A DNA stretch of 64,000 nt from Virgisporangium aliadipatigenens (GTDB taxonomy: Bacteria; Actinomycetota; Actinomycetes; Mycobacteriales; Micromonosporaceae). Positions within the stretch are counted from its first letter, which is position 1; each line of letters begins with the position of its first letter. This document shows, in pieces, positions 28,247 through 36,006 of the stretch. Where the stretch lies: NCBI RefSeq assembly GCF_016863615.1, contig NZ_BOPF01000008.1:1-64000 (forward strand), given 5' to 3'. A program made the position numbers and the translations under genes. The notes under the pieces are model-generated. The model did no database searches, was not told the DNA's origin, and saw only the letters and a program-made list of their open reading frames with translations.

Positions 28247-28252
28247 TAACCT
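28247..28252 (+). promoter_or_regulatory. -10 box TAACCT, leaderless promoter
   Basis: TAACCT ends 6 nt before ATG 28259; there is no RBS. Confidence 0.5.
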
Positions 28253-28258
28253 CCTGCC

Positions 28259-29869
28259 ATGGCGAACATCGAGGGGCACGGAGGCGACCTCCTCCTGGCG
28301 GCGCTGCGCCCGTACGGCGTGACCGAACTGTTCACCCTCTCCGGCGGGCACGTCTTCCCGGTCTACGACGCGGCGCACCGCGGCGGCGTGCGCATCCTGG
28401 ATGTGCGGCACGAGCAGTCCGCGGTGTTCGCGGCCGAGGCCGTGGCGAAGCTCCAGCGCCGGCCGTCGCTCGCCGTCCTCACGGCCGGGCCGGGTGTCAC
28501 CAACGGCATCTCGGCGATCACCAGCGCCCACTTCAACGGTTCGCCGGTGGTCGTCGTCGGTGGGCGGGCGCCGCAGGTGCGCTGGGGCTCCGGCAGCCTC
28601 CAGGAGCTGGACCACGTGCCGCTGGTCGCGCCGGTGACCCGCCACGCGTCGACCGTCACGGCCACCGCCGACATCCCGGCCGACGTGCAGCGCGCGGTCA
28701 CCGCCGCGTTGACGCCGCACCGCGGCCCGGTCTTCCTCGACCTTCCGCTGGACGTGGTGTTCAACGGGGGCGCGGTCGATCTCGCGGAGTCGCCGTCCGT
28801 CGCCGCCGTCGAGCCCGATCCGGAGGAACTGAGCCGAGCCGCCGCGCTGCTCGCCGGTGCCGTTCGGCCGGTGATCATCGCCGGGTCGGACGTGTACGCC
28901 GGGGATGCGGTCGCCGCACTGCGCGAGGCGGCGGAGGCGTTGCAGGTGCCGGTGTTCACCAACGGGATGGGCCGGGGCGCGCTGCCGCCCGAGCACCCGT
29001 TGGCGTTCTCCCGCGCCCGCCGGGCGGCGCTGAGCGGCGCCGACGTGGTCTGCGTGATCGGCACCCCGCTGGACTTCCGGCTCGGGTTCGGCCACTTCGG
29101 CGAGGCGCAGGTGATCCACGTCGTCGACGCGCCCGCGCAGCGGGCCACGCACGTGGAGGTCGCCGCCTCGCCGGCGGGGGACCTGCGGCTGGCGCTGTGC
29201 GCGTTCGCGGAGAAGGGCGCCCGGCACGACGACTGGATCGCGCAGCTGCGGCAGGTCGAGGACGCCGCGCGCGCCAAGGACGCCGATCTTCTTTCCGCCG
29301 ACACCGATCCGATCAAGCCGTCCCGGGTGTACGGGGCGCTCAGGAGCGTTCTGGACCGGGACGCGGTCACCATCGGCGACGGCGGCGACTTCGTCTCCTA
29401 CGCGGGGCGCTTCCTCGAACCGGCCGTGCCGGGCGCCTGGCTCGACCCGGGACCGTACGGGTGCCTCGGCACCGGCATGGGCTACGCGATGGGCGCCCGC
29501 GTGACGTACCCCGACCGGCAGGTGTGCGTGCTGATGGGCGACGGCGCGGCGGGGTTCTCGCTGATGGACGTCGAGTCGCTGGTGCGCCAGGAGCTGCCGG
29601 TGGTGATCGTCGTCGGCAACAACGGCATCTGGGGGCTGGAGAAGCACCCGATGCGCGCCATGTACGGCTACGACGTCGCGGCCGACCTCCAACCGGGGCT
29701 GCGCTACGACGACGTGGTGTCGGCGCTTGGCGGCGCGGGGGAGACCGTCGCCAAGTCGGCCGATCTGGAGCCGGCGCTGCAGCGGGCGTTCGCCGCGGGT
29801 GTGCCGTATCTGGTGAACGTGTTGACCGATCCGGAGGACATGTACCCCCGTTCGTCCAACCTCGCCTGA
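28259..29869 (+). CDS. ThDP-dependent acetolactate synthase-like enzyme
   Basis: 536-residue thiamine-diphosphate enzyme with the three-domain acetohydroxyacid synthase fold. The ylide-activating glutamate is Glu52 in HEQSAVFAAEA. LTAGPGVTNG follows, and the ThDP/Mg motif runs from GDGAAGF to VGNNGIWG (about 418-446). It is somewhat shorter than IlvB (about 570-620) and has no small regulatory subunit gene beside it. A catabolic or alternative 2-oxoacid role is therefore as likely as branched-chain amino acid synthesis. Oxalyl-CoA decarboxylase-like activity is another option. Confidence 0.8.
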   Translation: MANIEGHGGDLLLAALRPYGVTELFTLSGGHVFPVYDAAHRGGVRILDVRHEQSAVFAAEAVAKLQRRPSLAVLTAGPGVTNGISAITSAHFNGSPVVVVGGRAPQVRWGSGSLQELDHVPLVAPVTRHASTVTATADIPADVQRAVTAALTPHRGPVFLDLPLDVVFNGGAVDLAESPSVAAVEPDPEELSRAAALLAGAVRPVIIAGSDVYAGDAVAALREAAEALQVPVFTNGMGRGALPPEHPLAFSRARRAALSGADVVCVIGTPLDFRLGFGHFGEAQVIHVVDAPAQRATHVEVAASPAGDLRLALCAFAEKGARHDDWIAQLRQVEDAARAKDADLLSADTDPIKPSRVYGALRSVLDRDAVTIGDGGDFVSYAGRFLEPAVPGAWLDPGPYGCLGTGMGYAMGARVTYPDRQVCVLMGDGAAGFSLMDVESLVRQELPVVIVVGNNGIWGLEKHPMRAMYGYDVAADLQPGLRYDDVVSALGGAGETVAKSADLEPALQRAFAAGVPYLVNVLTDPEDMYPRSSNLA

Positions 29870-29923
29870 CGGCGGTTGCGTTCCGTTAACCCAAAGCACC
29901 CTTTTGCGTGCTTACCTTCCGCC

Positions 29924-30631
29924 ATGCGTTGGCAACTCGCCTGTCTGGGCATGGCCGGAACGACGATCCGCGACGGCGGTCTGGTGGAACAGGCCGTCAC
30001 GGTGGCGGTGGCCGGGCAGGGGGTGGTGCCCGGCACCGCCGAACACGAACGCATGCTCGCCGTGGTGCGCAAGACGATGGGCCGCAGCAACATCGAGGTC
30101 TTCCGGCTGCTGCTCGACGGCGACGAACGGCGGGCCCGGGCGGCCAACGCCGAGTTCGAGCAGGCGTACGGGCTGCTGGTGGACGACGGGGCGATCGAGC
30201 CCGTGCCGGGCGTGGTCGAGGCCATCAGCACGCTGCGCGAGTCCGGGGTGAAGGTGGCGCTGACGACCGGCTTCGCGCGTTCGACCCAGAACGCCGTCCT
30301 GGACGCGCTCGGCTGGCACGGACTGATCGACCTGGCGCTCTCGCCGGCCGACGCCGGACGCGGGCGGCCCTACCCCGATCTGGTGCTGGTCGCGGCGCTG
30401 CGGCTCGGCGTGGAGGACGTCGCGCGGATCGCGGTCGCCGGGGACACGCCGCTCGACGTGATCGCGGGCCGGCGCGCGGGGGCCGGACTGGTGGCCGGCG
30501 TGCTCACCGGCGCGGCCGACGCCACCGAACTGCGTGCGGCCGGCGCCACCACTGTGATCGACTCGGTGGCGGGACTGCCGGCGCTGATGGGCGTGGGCCG
30601 GCCGGCCGCTGTCTACCCGCAGGCGGTATGA
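29924..30631 (+). CDS. phosphonatase-like HAD protein lacking the nucleophile Asp
   Basis: 235-residue HAD-superfamily protein similar to the phosphonatase-like hydrolases of actinomycetes. Motif II (VALTTGFAR), the GRGRPYPDLV segment and motif IV (VAGDTPLDVIAG) are intact. Motif I, normally FDMAGTT with the nucleophilic Asp, reads CLGMAGTT, so residue 9 is Gly (codon GGC rather than GAC). Phosphatase chemistry should be lost unless this is a sequencing error or the protein has another role. ATG 29924 is 6 nt after a TTACCT -10-like hexamer. Confidence 0.8.
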   Translation: MRWQLACLGMAGTTIRDGGLVEQAVTVAVAGQGVVPGTAEHERMLAVVRKTMGRSNIEVFRLLLDGDERRARAANAEFEQAYGLLVDDGAIEPVPGVVEAISTLRESGVKVALTTGFARSTQNAVLDALGWHGLIDLALSPADAGRGRPYPDLVLVAALRLGVEDVARIAVAGDTPLDVIAGRRAGAGLVAGVLTGAADATELRAAGATTVIDSVAGLPALMGVGRPAAVYPQAV

Positions 30632-30637
30632 CTGGAC

Positions 30638-30643
30638 TACCCT
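30638..30643 (+). promoter_or_regulatory. -10 box TACCCT, leaderless promoter of the antitoxin-like gene
   Basis: TACCCT ends 7 nt before ATG 30651, right after the HAD gene stop. Confidence 0.45.
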
Positions 30644-30650
30644 CTTGGGT

Positions 30651-30917
30651 ATGACAGTCCGGATCGCCGTGAGTCTGCCCGACGACGTGGCCGAACGGCT
30701 CGCCCGCGAGCCCAACGTCTCGCGCTTCGTCGCGGAGGCCGTGCGCCAGCAGATCCGGCGCGAGCGCAGCATGGATCTGTTGGCCCAGGCGGGTTACGTC
30801 TTCGACGAGACCGACATCGAGGCCGGCCAGCAGTTGATCACCGAGCACCTCGGCTCGGTCTCGCCGGAGCTGGCCGCCCGCGCCGACGAACGCCTCTCCC
30901 GCTGGAAGCGCCGATGA
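30651..30917 (+). CDS. ribbon-helix-helix antitoxin-like protein (VapB/CopG type)
   Basis: 88-residue protein. The N-terminal strand MTVRIAVSLPDDVAERL and the helix NVSRFVAEAVRQQIRRE match the ribbon-helix-helix DNA-binding fold of antitoxins. The acidic C-terminal half (ETDIEAGQQLITEHLG) would wrap the toxin. It precedes a PIN-domain gene, but 144 bp of repeat sequence separate the two, whereas such pairs usually overlap. Autorepression through the promoter just upstream is expected from family behaviour. Confidence 0.75.
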   Translation: MTVRIAVSLPDDVAERLAREPNVSRFVAEAVRQQIRRERSMDLLAQAGYVFDETDIEAGQQLITEHLGSVSPELAARADERLSRWKRR

Positions 30918-30928
30918 GCGCCGCGCGA

Positions 30929-31064
30929 CGCCGGGCGCTGAGCGGGAAGCCGAGATGAGCGTGCGATCGGTGCCGCGGCGTCGTCCGGGGGGAGCGGAGC
31001 TTGCGGAGCGGAGGGAGGGCGACGCCTCAGGGCGGCGCCGGGCGCTGAGCGGGAAGCCGATATG
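30929..31064 (+). repeat. repeat-bearing insert between antitoxin and PIN toxin
   Basis: A 29-bp direct repeat (30929-30957 and 31036-31064, one mismatch) contains GGGCGCTGAGCGGGAAG and runs into ATG each time. Between the copies is G/A-rich sequence (GGAGCGGAG, GGAGGGAGG). The unit starting ATGAGCG at 30955 can be read as a 36-codon ORF whose TGA overlaps the toxin ATG by 4 nt. GCGGGAAG sits at RBS distance from the toxin start. Confidence 0.7.
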
Positions 31065-31439
31065 ACCTACGTGCTGGACGCGGGGGCCATGCTCCGCTAC
31101 GGCGAGAGCGTGGAGCTGGGACGGCTGCTCGGCGGTGCGGTCGACGTGTCCACGCGGGTGGTGCTCCCGCTGATCAGCCTCGCCGAGGCCTACCGCCAGG
31201 CGGCCGACGACGAGGCCCTCGCACTGCTCGACGCCCTGTGCGGCCAGCCCGCCGTGGTCGTGGTGGGCGCCCAGGCCGACGACGCGCTGGCCCTGGGCGG
31301 GATCGGCGCCGCGGTCGGCGACCTCGACCGCGCGCACGCCATCGTCGAGGCGATGCGCCGGCGCGCGGTGCTCCTCACGACGGACAGCGACACGATGCGC
31401 CCCGAACTCCCCGACGGCTGGCCGGTCCTCGACCTCTGA
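31062..31439 (+). CDS. PIN-domain ribonuclease toxin-like protein (VapC type)
   Basis: 125-residue PIN domain with the expected acidic residues: Asp6 in VLDAGAML, Glu in ISLAEAY, the Asp pair in AVGDLDRAHAIVEA, and Asp in LTTDSDTM. PIN toxins cleave tRNA or other RNA in a Mg-dependent way and are held by the antitoxin encoded upstream. ATG 31062 is preceded by GCGGGAAG from the repeat. The pairing with the upstream antitoxin is inferred from order and strand. Confidence 0.78.
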   Translation: MTYVLDAGAMLRYGESVELGRLLGGAVDVSTRVVLPLISLAEAYRQAADDEALALLDALCGQPAVVVVGAQADDALALGGIGAAVGDLDRAHAIVEAMRRRAVLLTTDSDTMRPELPDGWPVLDL

Positions 31440-31576
31440 CCCGCGCGGCAAGGATCTTCGATCGCCCCCGGACCCGGCAGCGGAGTGGTCGATCACGCCG
31501 AAGGCGGAGCGACCCGGAGCGGTGCGCGCGGGAGCGTACGGTCGCGCGCACGACGGACGCGCGTATATGAAAATCC

Positions 31577-31933
31577 TTACTTGCGATCTTCTTCGTCGTC
31601 GCGGGGGCGCGTGTTGAGGCTGCGGAGGAATTCGGGGTCGTCGTCGGGGGCGAGCGGCTTCGGTGGCGTGGGGCGCGGCTGCTGCCCGGATCCGCCGCCG
31701 TATCCGAAGCCCGTGGCCCCGCGCGGTCGACCCAACAGGAACCACGCGAGCGAGCCGAGCAGGGGGAAGAGCAGGATCACGAACACCCAGAGCACCTTGG
31801 GCAGCCCACGGATCTCGTCCTCGTCGCGTGCCAGGCAGTCGATCAACGCCAGGAGGGCGAGACCGATGACGATCAGCACGGGCAGTAGGCGCAGCATGGG
31901 CCCCATGATGCCCCTGTGCGTGACGGGTGTCAC
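31577..31933 (-). CDS. PLDc_N-type two-helix membrane protein
   Basis: 118-residue protein with two membrane helices (about 14-32 and 45-67). Between them is the DCLARDEDEIRGLPKVLWVFVILLFP-type pattern of the phospholipase D N-terminal-like domain found as small stand-alone proteins in actinomycetes. The acidic tail (PDDDPEFLRSL) is cytosolic. GTG 31933 has a TAGCAT hexamer 8 nt upstream, suggesting a leaderless start. ATG 31906 or 31897 are alternatives. There is no catalytic HKD motif, so no lipase activity is expected. Confidence 0.72.
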   Translation of the reverse strand: MTPVTHRGIMGPMLRLLPVLIVIGLALLALIDCLARDEDEIRGLPKVLWVFVILLFPLLGSLAWFLLGRPRGATGFGYGGGSGQQPRPTPPKPLAPDDDPEFLRSLNTRPRDDEEDRK

Positions 31934-31962
31934 CAGCGGCTCATGCTACTAGTCGGTAACAT

Positions 31963-31976
31963 CGGGACGCGTCCCG
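31963..31976. promoter_or_regulatory. 14-bp perfect palindrome upstream of etfB
   Basis: CGGGACGCGTCCCG is flanked by TAACAT and TAACGT, either of which could be a -10 element. It lies between the divergent PLDc_N and etfB genes and is well placed for a repressor. Confidence 0.45.
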
Positions 31977-32020
31977 TAACGTGAACGCAAACCATCCAGC
32001 TGGGAGGGCTTCGCACAGGC

Positions 32021-32800
32021 ATGAAGATCGTCGTACTCGTCAAGCAGGTGCCTGACTCAGGTGCGGAGCGTAGCCTGCGTGCTGACGACAACACCGTCGA
32101 CCGCGCCACCGCCAACAACGTCATCAACGAGATGGACGAGTACGCCATCGAAGAGGCGCTCCGCCTCAAAGAGGCGCACGGCGGCGAGGTCGTCATTCTG
32201 ACCATGGGGCCGGACAAGGCCACCGACTCCATCCGCAAAGCCCTGTCGATGGGCCCCGACGCGGCCGTTCACGTCGTCGACGACGCGCTGCACGGCTCGT
32301 GCGCGATCGCCACGTCCAAGGTGCTCGCCGCCGCGCTCGCCCAGCAGAACGCCGACCTGATCATCGCCGGCGCCGAGTCGACCGACGGGCGCGTCCAGGT
32401 CCTGCCGCACATGCTGGCCGAGCGGCTCGGCATCGCCGCGCTCACCGGCGCGCGCAAACTCACCGTGGACGGCTCCACCCTGACCGTCGAGCGGCAGACC
32501 GACGAGGGCTACGAGGTGGTCACCGCCAGCACCCCGGCCGTTGTCAGCGTGTGGGACACGATCAACGACCCGCGGTACCCGTCGTTCAAGGGGATCATGG
32601 CGGCGAAGAAGAAGCCGGTGCAGACGCTCTCGCTCGCCGACCTGGGCGTCGCCGCGTCCGAGGTGGGCCTCGACGGCGCCACGAGCGCCGTGCTCGAACA
32701 CGGCAAGCGCCCGCCGCGCACCGGCGGCAACACCGTCGAGGACTCCGGTGACGGCGGCGTGAAGCTGGTCGAGTTCCTGGCCACCGAGAAGTTCGTCTGA
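32021..32800 (+). CDS. etfB: electron transfer flavoprotein beta subunit
   Basis: 259-residue EtfB/FixA. With EtfA it takes electrons from acyl-CoA dehydrogenases and passes them to the respiratory chain. It starts MKIVVLVKQVPDSGAE and contains the AMP-site region ADLIIAGAESTDG and the conserved recognition-loop area near YEVVTASTPAVVSVWD. A GGGAGGG RBS precedes ATG 32021. etfA follows after 10 nt. Confidence 0.96.
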   Translation: MKIVVLVKQVPDSGAERSLRADDNTVDRATANNVINEMDEYAIEEALRLKEAHGGEVVILTMGPDKATDSIRKALSMGPDAAVHVVDDALHGSCAIATSKVLAAALAQQNADLIIAGAESTDGRVQVLPHMLAERLGIAALTGARKLTVDGSTLTVERQTDEGYEVVTASTPAVVSVWDTINDPRYPSFKGIMAAKKKPVQTLSLADLGVAASEVGLDGATSAVLEHGKRPPRTGGNTVEDSGDGGVKLVEFLATEKFV

Positions 32801-32810
32801 GAGGGCTGAG

Positions 32811-33758
32811 ATGGCTGAGGTTCTGGTAGTCGTCGACTCCACCGGCGGCGAGCCCAAGAAGGTGAGCCTGGAACTGCTCACCCTGGCGCGCAATCTCGGA
32901 TCGCCGTCCGCGGTGGTCTTCGGCCCCGCCGACTCGCTCGTCGCGAAGCTCGGCGAATACGGCGCGGAGAAGGTGTACGTCGCCGACAGCGCCGACGTGA
33001 CGGACTTCCTGGTGGCGCCCAAGGCGACCGTGCTCGCCTCGCTGGTCGGCCAGGTGCAGCCGGCCGCGGTGCTGATCGCCTCCACCCAGGAGGGCAAGGA
33101 GATCGCCGGTCGGCTCGCCGTGAAGCTCGACAACGGGCTGCTCGTCGAGGCGGTCGACGTCGCCGCCGACGGCACCGCCACGCAGGTCGCGTTCGCCGGC
33201 GGCACCATCGTCAAGTCCAAGGTCACCAAGGGGATCCCGCTGGTGGCCGTTCGGCCCAACTCGGTCACGCCCGCGCCCGCGCCGGCCAACCCGAGCGTCG
33301 AGGCCGTCACGGTGGCGATCGAGGAGAAGGACAAGCTCGCGAAGGTCGTCGAGCGGGTGGCCGAGAAGAAGGGCTCCCGCCCCGAGCTGACCGAGGCGTC
33401 GATCGTCGTCTCCGGCGGCCGCGGCGTCGGCAACGCCGACAACTTCAAGCTGGTCGAGGAGTTCGCCGACCTGGTGGGCGGTGCCGTCGGTGCCTCCCGG
33501 GCGGCCGTGGACGCCGGGTTCTACCCGCATCAGTTCCAGGTGGGGCAGACCGGCAAGACGGTGTCGCCGCAGCTGTACGTGGCCCTGGGCATCTCCGGCG
33601 CCATCCAGCACCGGGCCGGCATGCAGACCTCCAAGACGATCGTCGCCGTCAACAAGGACAACGAGGCGCCGATCTTCGAACTGGCCGACTTCGGGGTCGT
33701 CGGGGACCTGTTCAAGGTCGTTCCGCAGGCGTTGGACGAGATCCGCAAGCGTAAGTAG
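32811..33758 (+). CDS. etfA: electron transfer flavoprotein alpha subunit
   Basis: 315-residue EtfA, the FAD-binding subunit. The C-terminal FAD domain shows [53 protein letters not shown] and [11 protein letters not shown], ending [10 protein letters not shown]. It is co-transcribed with etfB. A strong hairpin terminator lies 16 nt after the stop. Confidence 0.97.
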   Translation: MAEVLVVVDSTGGEPKKVSLELLTLARNLGSPSAVVFGPADSLVAKLGEYGAEKVYVADSADVTDFLVAPKATVLASLVGQVQPAAVLIASTQEGKEIAGRLAVKLDNGLLVEAVDVAADGTATQVAFAGGTIVKSKVTKGIPLVAVRPNSVTPAPAPANPSVEAVTVAIEEKDKLAKVVERVAEKKGSRPELTEASIVVSGGRGVGNADNFKLVEEFADLVGGAVGASRAAVDAGFYPHQFQVGQTGKTVSPQLYVALGISGAIQHRAGMQTSKTIVAVNKDNEAPIFELADFGVVGDLFKVVPQALDEIRKRK

Positions 33759-33773
33759 TTCGATCACCTGTGC

Positions 33774-33798
33774 GGGGGCGCCCTTTCCGGGCGCCCCC
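33774..33798. terminator. bidirectional terminator between etfA and the anti-sigma gene
   Basis: Perfect 10-bp stem (33774-33783 with 33789-33798), 5-nt loop TTTCC, followed by TTCAGTTTG on the plus strand. The stop codon of the convergent anti-sigma gene abuts it. Confidence 0.8.
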
Positions 33799-33799
33799 T

Positions 33800-34489
33800 T
33801 CAGTTTGTCAGCGTCCCGCGCAGCAGGCTGCGGCCCGAGTGGGTCTGCACGTTGTCGTACTCCTCGGCGGAGACGTCCACGACGCGGTACTGCCGAAGGT
33901 CCACAGTGGAGTTCAGCGGCAGCAGCACGTCGCCGCTGTCCGTCAGGTGCCCGATCGAGAACATCCGCATCGTCACCGGATCGATCAGCCACACCTCGTA
34001 GTAGCCGGTGCTCAGCGGCAGGCCGGTCACGTGCAGGTGCAACCGGGCGCCGTCACCGGAGCCGAGCACCCGCGCCTCCCCGCCGGCCCCGACCGGCGCG
34101 TTCGGGAACGCCTCCAACGTCGCCCGCGCCACCACGGTCGGGGCGGCTTCCTTCCGGAGCGCACCGACACCGAGCGTCCCCGCCACACCGAGCGCGGTCG
34201 CGGCGACGGCGGTGACGGCGAGGCGCAGCCACTCCCTCCTCCGGGGCCGCAGGATCGGAACGTCCACTGTGGAGGGTCGTTCGACGGCGGCTTCGATGCG
34301 CGCCCACACCGACGCCGGCGGAGCCGGAAGGTCACGCACCTCCTGCGACTCCGCGCCGATGTCCGCCACCGCGCGAAGCGAAGCGACCTCGGCGGCACAG
34401 TGCGCGCAGGACGCGAGATGGCCGGCCGCCGCGTCGTCGGGCTCGCCGAGCGCGAGCAGCACGAGCCGTTCAGGATCCGGATGCGACAC
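33800..34489 (-). CDS. rskA: anti-sigma factor, RskA family
   Basis: 229-residue single-pass membrane anti-sigma factor. The cytosolic zinc-type domain has HLASCAHCAAEV (HxxxCxxC). One helix spans about 88-110 (LAVTAVAATALGVAGTLGVGAL). The extracytoplasmic RskA C-terminal domain includes YYEVWLIDP. It holds the ECF sigma factor encoded upstream until regulated proteolysis. The start overlaps the sigma gene end by 20 nt, so the pair is coupled. Two TCCACWGTGGA motifs lie inside this gene. Confidence 0.88.
   Translation of the reverse strand: MSHPDPERLVLLALGEPDDAAAGHLASCAHCAAEVASLRAVADIGAESQEVRDLPAPPASVWARIEAAVERPSTVDVPILRPRRREWLRLAVTAVAATALGVAGTLGVGALRKEAAPTVVARATLEAFPNAPVGAGGEARVLGSGDGARLHLHVTGLPLSTGYYEVWLIDPVTMRMFSIGHLTDSGDVLLPLNSTVDLRQYRVVDVSAEEYDNVQTHSGRSLLRGTLTN
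33900..33910. repeat. TCCACWGTGGA motif, copy 2
   Basis: TCCACAGTGGA within rskA; on the coding strand it reads Ser-Thr-Val-Asp. Confidence 0.6.
34263..34273. repeat. TCCACWGTGGA motif, copy 3
   Basis: TCCACTGTGGA within rskA. Flanks GGAACG and GGGT are shared with the copy at 46408 in ligA, although the two genes are read in opposite directions. Confidence 0.6.
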
Positions 34490-35054
34490 CGTCCACCTCC
34501 AATCGCTTGCGCAGCCGCAGCATTCCCCGGCGCAGATGGCTCTTGACCGTGCCGAGCGGCAGGCCGGTCACCGCCGCCACCTGCTGGTGCGTCAGGTCGT
34601 CGTAGAACGCCAACTCCAGCACCCGCCGCTGTTCCGCCGGCAGGCGACCCAGTTCGTCGGCGACGACGAGGCGGTCGAGGACCCGTTCCGGGCCGGGCTC
34701 CACCGGTGTCGGCTCGGGCAGCGAACGCAGCCGGTCGGCGACCCGGTGCTCGCGGGACGCCACGCGGATCCGGTCGATCACCTTGCGCCGCGCGATGGCG
34801 AGCAGCCAGCCGAGGAGCGAGCCGCGCTCCGGATCGAACGTCTCCCGCCCCTGCCATGCCGCCACGAACGTCGCCTGCGTGACGTCCTCCGCGTCAGCGC
34901 GGGTCGCGAGGCCCCGCGCGGCGAGATGCAGAACCGCCGGGCCGTACCGGTCGTACACCCGCCGCAGGGAGTCCGGCCCGCCGCATCGGAACGCCTCGGC
35001 CAGCTCGACGTCGGGATGCGCCGACTCGGCGGCGCTCATCCGTCGTGTAGCCAT
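34470..35054 (-). CDS. sigK: ECF RNA polymerase sigma factor, SigK-like
   Basis: 194-residue extracytoplasmic-function sigma factor. Region 2 includes YDRYGPAVLHLAARGLATRADAEDVTQATFVAAWQ. Region 4 includes LPAEQRRVLELAFYDDLTHQQVAAVTGLPLGTVKSHLRRGMLRLR. The RskA-type anti-sigma gene overlaps its end, as in mycobacterial sigK-rskA. Start ATG 35054 follows a TATGGT hexamer; ATG 35039 is possible. The divergently transcribed DUF4397 and sortase genes are likely targets, by position only. Confidence 0.87.
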   Translation of the reverse strand: MATRRMSAAESAHPDVELAEAFRCGGPDSLRRVYDRYGPAVLHLAARGLATRADAEDVTQATFVAAWQGRETFDPERGSLLGWLLAIARRKVIDRIRVASREHRVADRLRSLPEPTPVEPGPERVLDRLVVADELGRLPAEQRRVLELAFYDDLTHQQVAAVTGLPLGTVKSHLRRGMLRLRKRLEVDGVASGS

Positions 35055-35205
35055 CGGGGCACACCTGACCATAGCCGCATACCCGCGCCTACGACGGCGG
35101 TGCCGCGTTCGGATGCGACCTGTGAGCAATTACCGCCGCCGCATCCGGAACGACCCGTGGGCGGCGTAGTCCCGGCCGACAGATCCTCGATCGTTGGAGG
35201 CAGTG

Positions 35206-36006
35206 ATGAAGCTGTTCCGGATCGCGCTGGCGGTAGGACTCGCGGGCACCGGGCTCGCGTTCGCCACCCCCGCGCAGGCCGCCACGAACGCCAAGGTCTC
35301 GGTGGTCCACGGAATCCCCGGCACACCCGTCGACGTCTACGTCAACGGCAACAAGACCCTCACCAACTTCCAGCCCGAGCAGGTCGCCGGCCCGCTCGAC
35401 CTCCCGCCCGGCGCCTACGACATCGCCCTCACGAAGCCCGGCGAGGCGATCGGCAGCGCCATCCTCAAGGTGGACGACGCCAATGTGCCCGACGGCGCGA
35501 ATCTCACCCTGGTCGCGCACCTCAAGGCCGACGGCCAGCCCGCCATCACTCCTTTCGCGAACGACGTGAGCAAACTGCCGGCCGGCAAGGCCCGCCTCGT
35601 CGTGCGGCACACGGCCGCCGCTCCCGCCGTCGACGTGCGGGCCGGCGGACAGCCCGTGTTCCGCAATCTCACCAACCCCAACGAGGCCAAGGCCGACGTG
35701 GACGCCGGCTCGGTCAGCGCGGACGTGGTCCTCGCCGGAACGACCACCGTGGCGCTCGGCCCGGCCAACCTGAACCTCCAGGAGGGCACCTCGACGATCG
35801 CGTACGCGGTCGGCTCCGCCCAGCAGCAGACGCTGAAGCTGGTGACGCAGCGGATCACCGGGCTGCACTCGGCTCCCGGCGGGGTGCCCAGCGGCAGCGG
35901 CGGGCTCGCCGACACCCGGCCGGGGGCGTGGTTGTACGTGCTCGTGGTCGCCGGTGTGCTCCTGATCGCCGGTGGCGGCGTGCGGTTGGCGCGGTCGGCG
36001 CGATGA
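35206..36006 (+). CDS. secreted DUF4397 domain protein with C-terminal membrane helix
   Basis: 266-residue exported protein with a Sec signal (MKLFRIALAVGLAGTGLAFATPAQA, cut after AQA). Tandem beta-sandwich DUF4397 repeats follow, including KVSVVHGIPGTPVDVYVNG and ARLVVRHTAAAPAVDVRAGG. A C-terminal helix (WLYVLVVAGVLLIAGGGVRL) and basic end complete it. No LPxTG motif was seen, so anchoring is by the helix. A GGAGGCAG RBS supports ATG 35206. The stop overlaps the sortase start (ATGA). Confidence 0.85.
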   Translation: MKLFRIALAVGLAGTGLAFATPAQAATNAKVSVVHGIPGTPVDVYVNGNKTLTNFQPEQVAGPLDLPPGAYDIALTKPGEAIGSAILKVDDANVPDGANLTLVAHLKADGQPAITPFANDVSKLPAGKARLVVRHTAAAPAVDVRAGGQPVFRNLTNPNEAKADVDAGSVSADVVLAGTTTVALGPANLNLQEGTSTIAYAVGSAQQQTLKLVTQRITGLHSAPGGVPSGSGGLADTRPGAWLYVLVVAGVLLIAGGGVRLARSAR

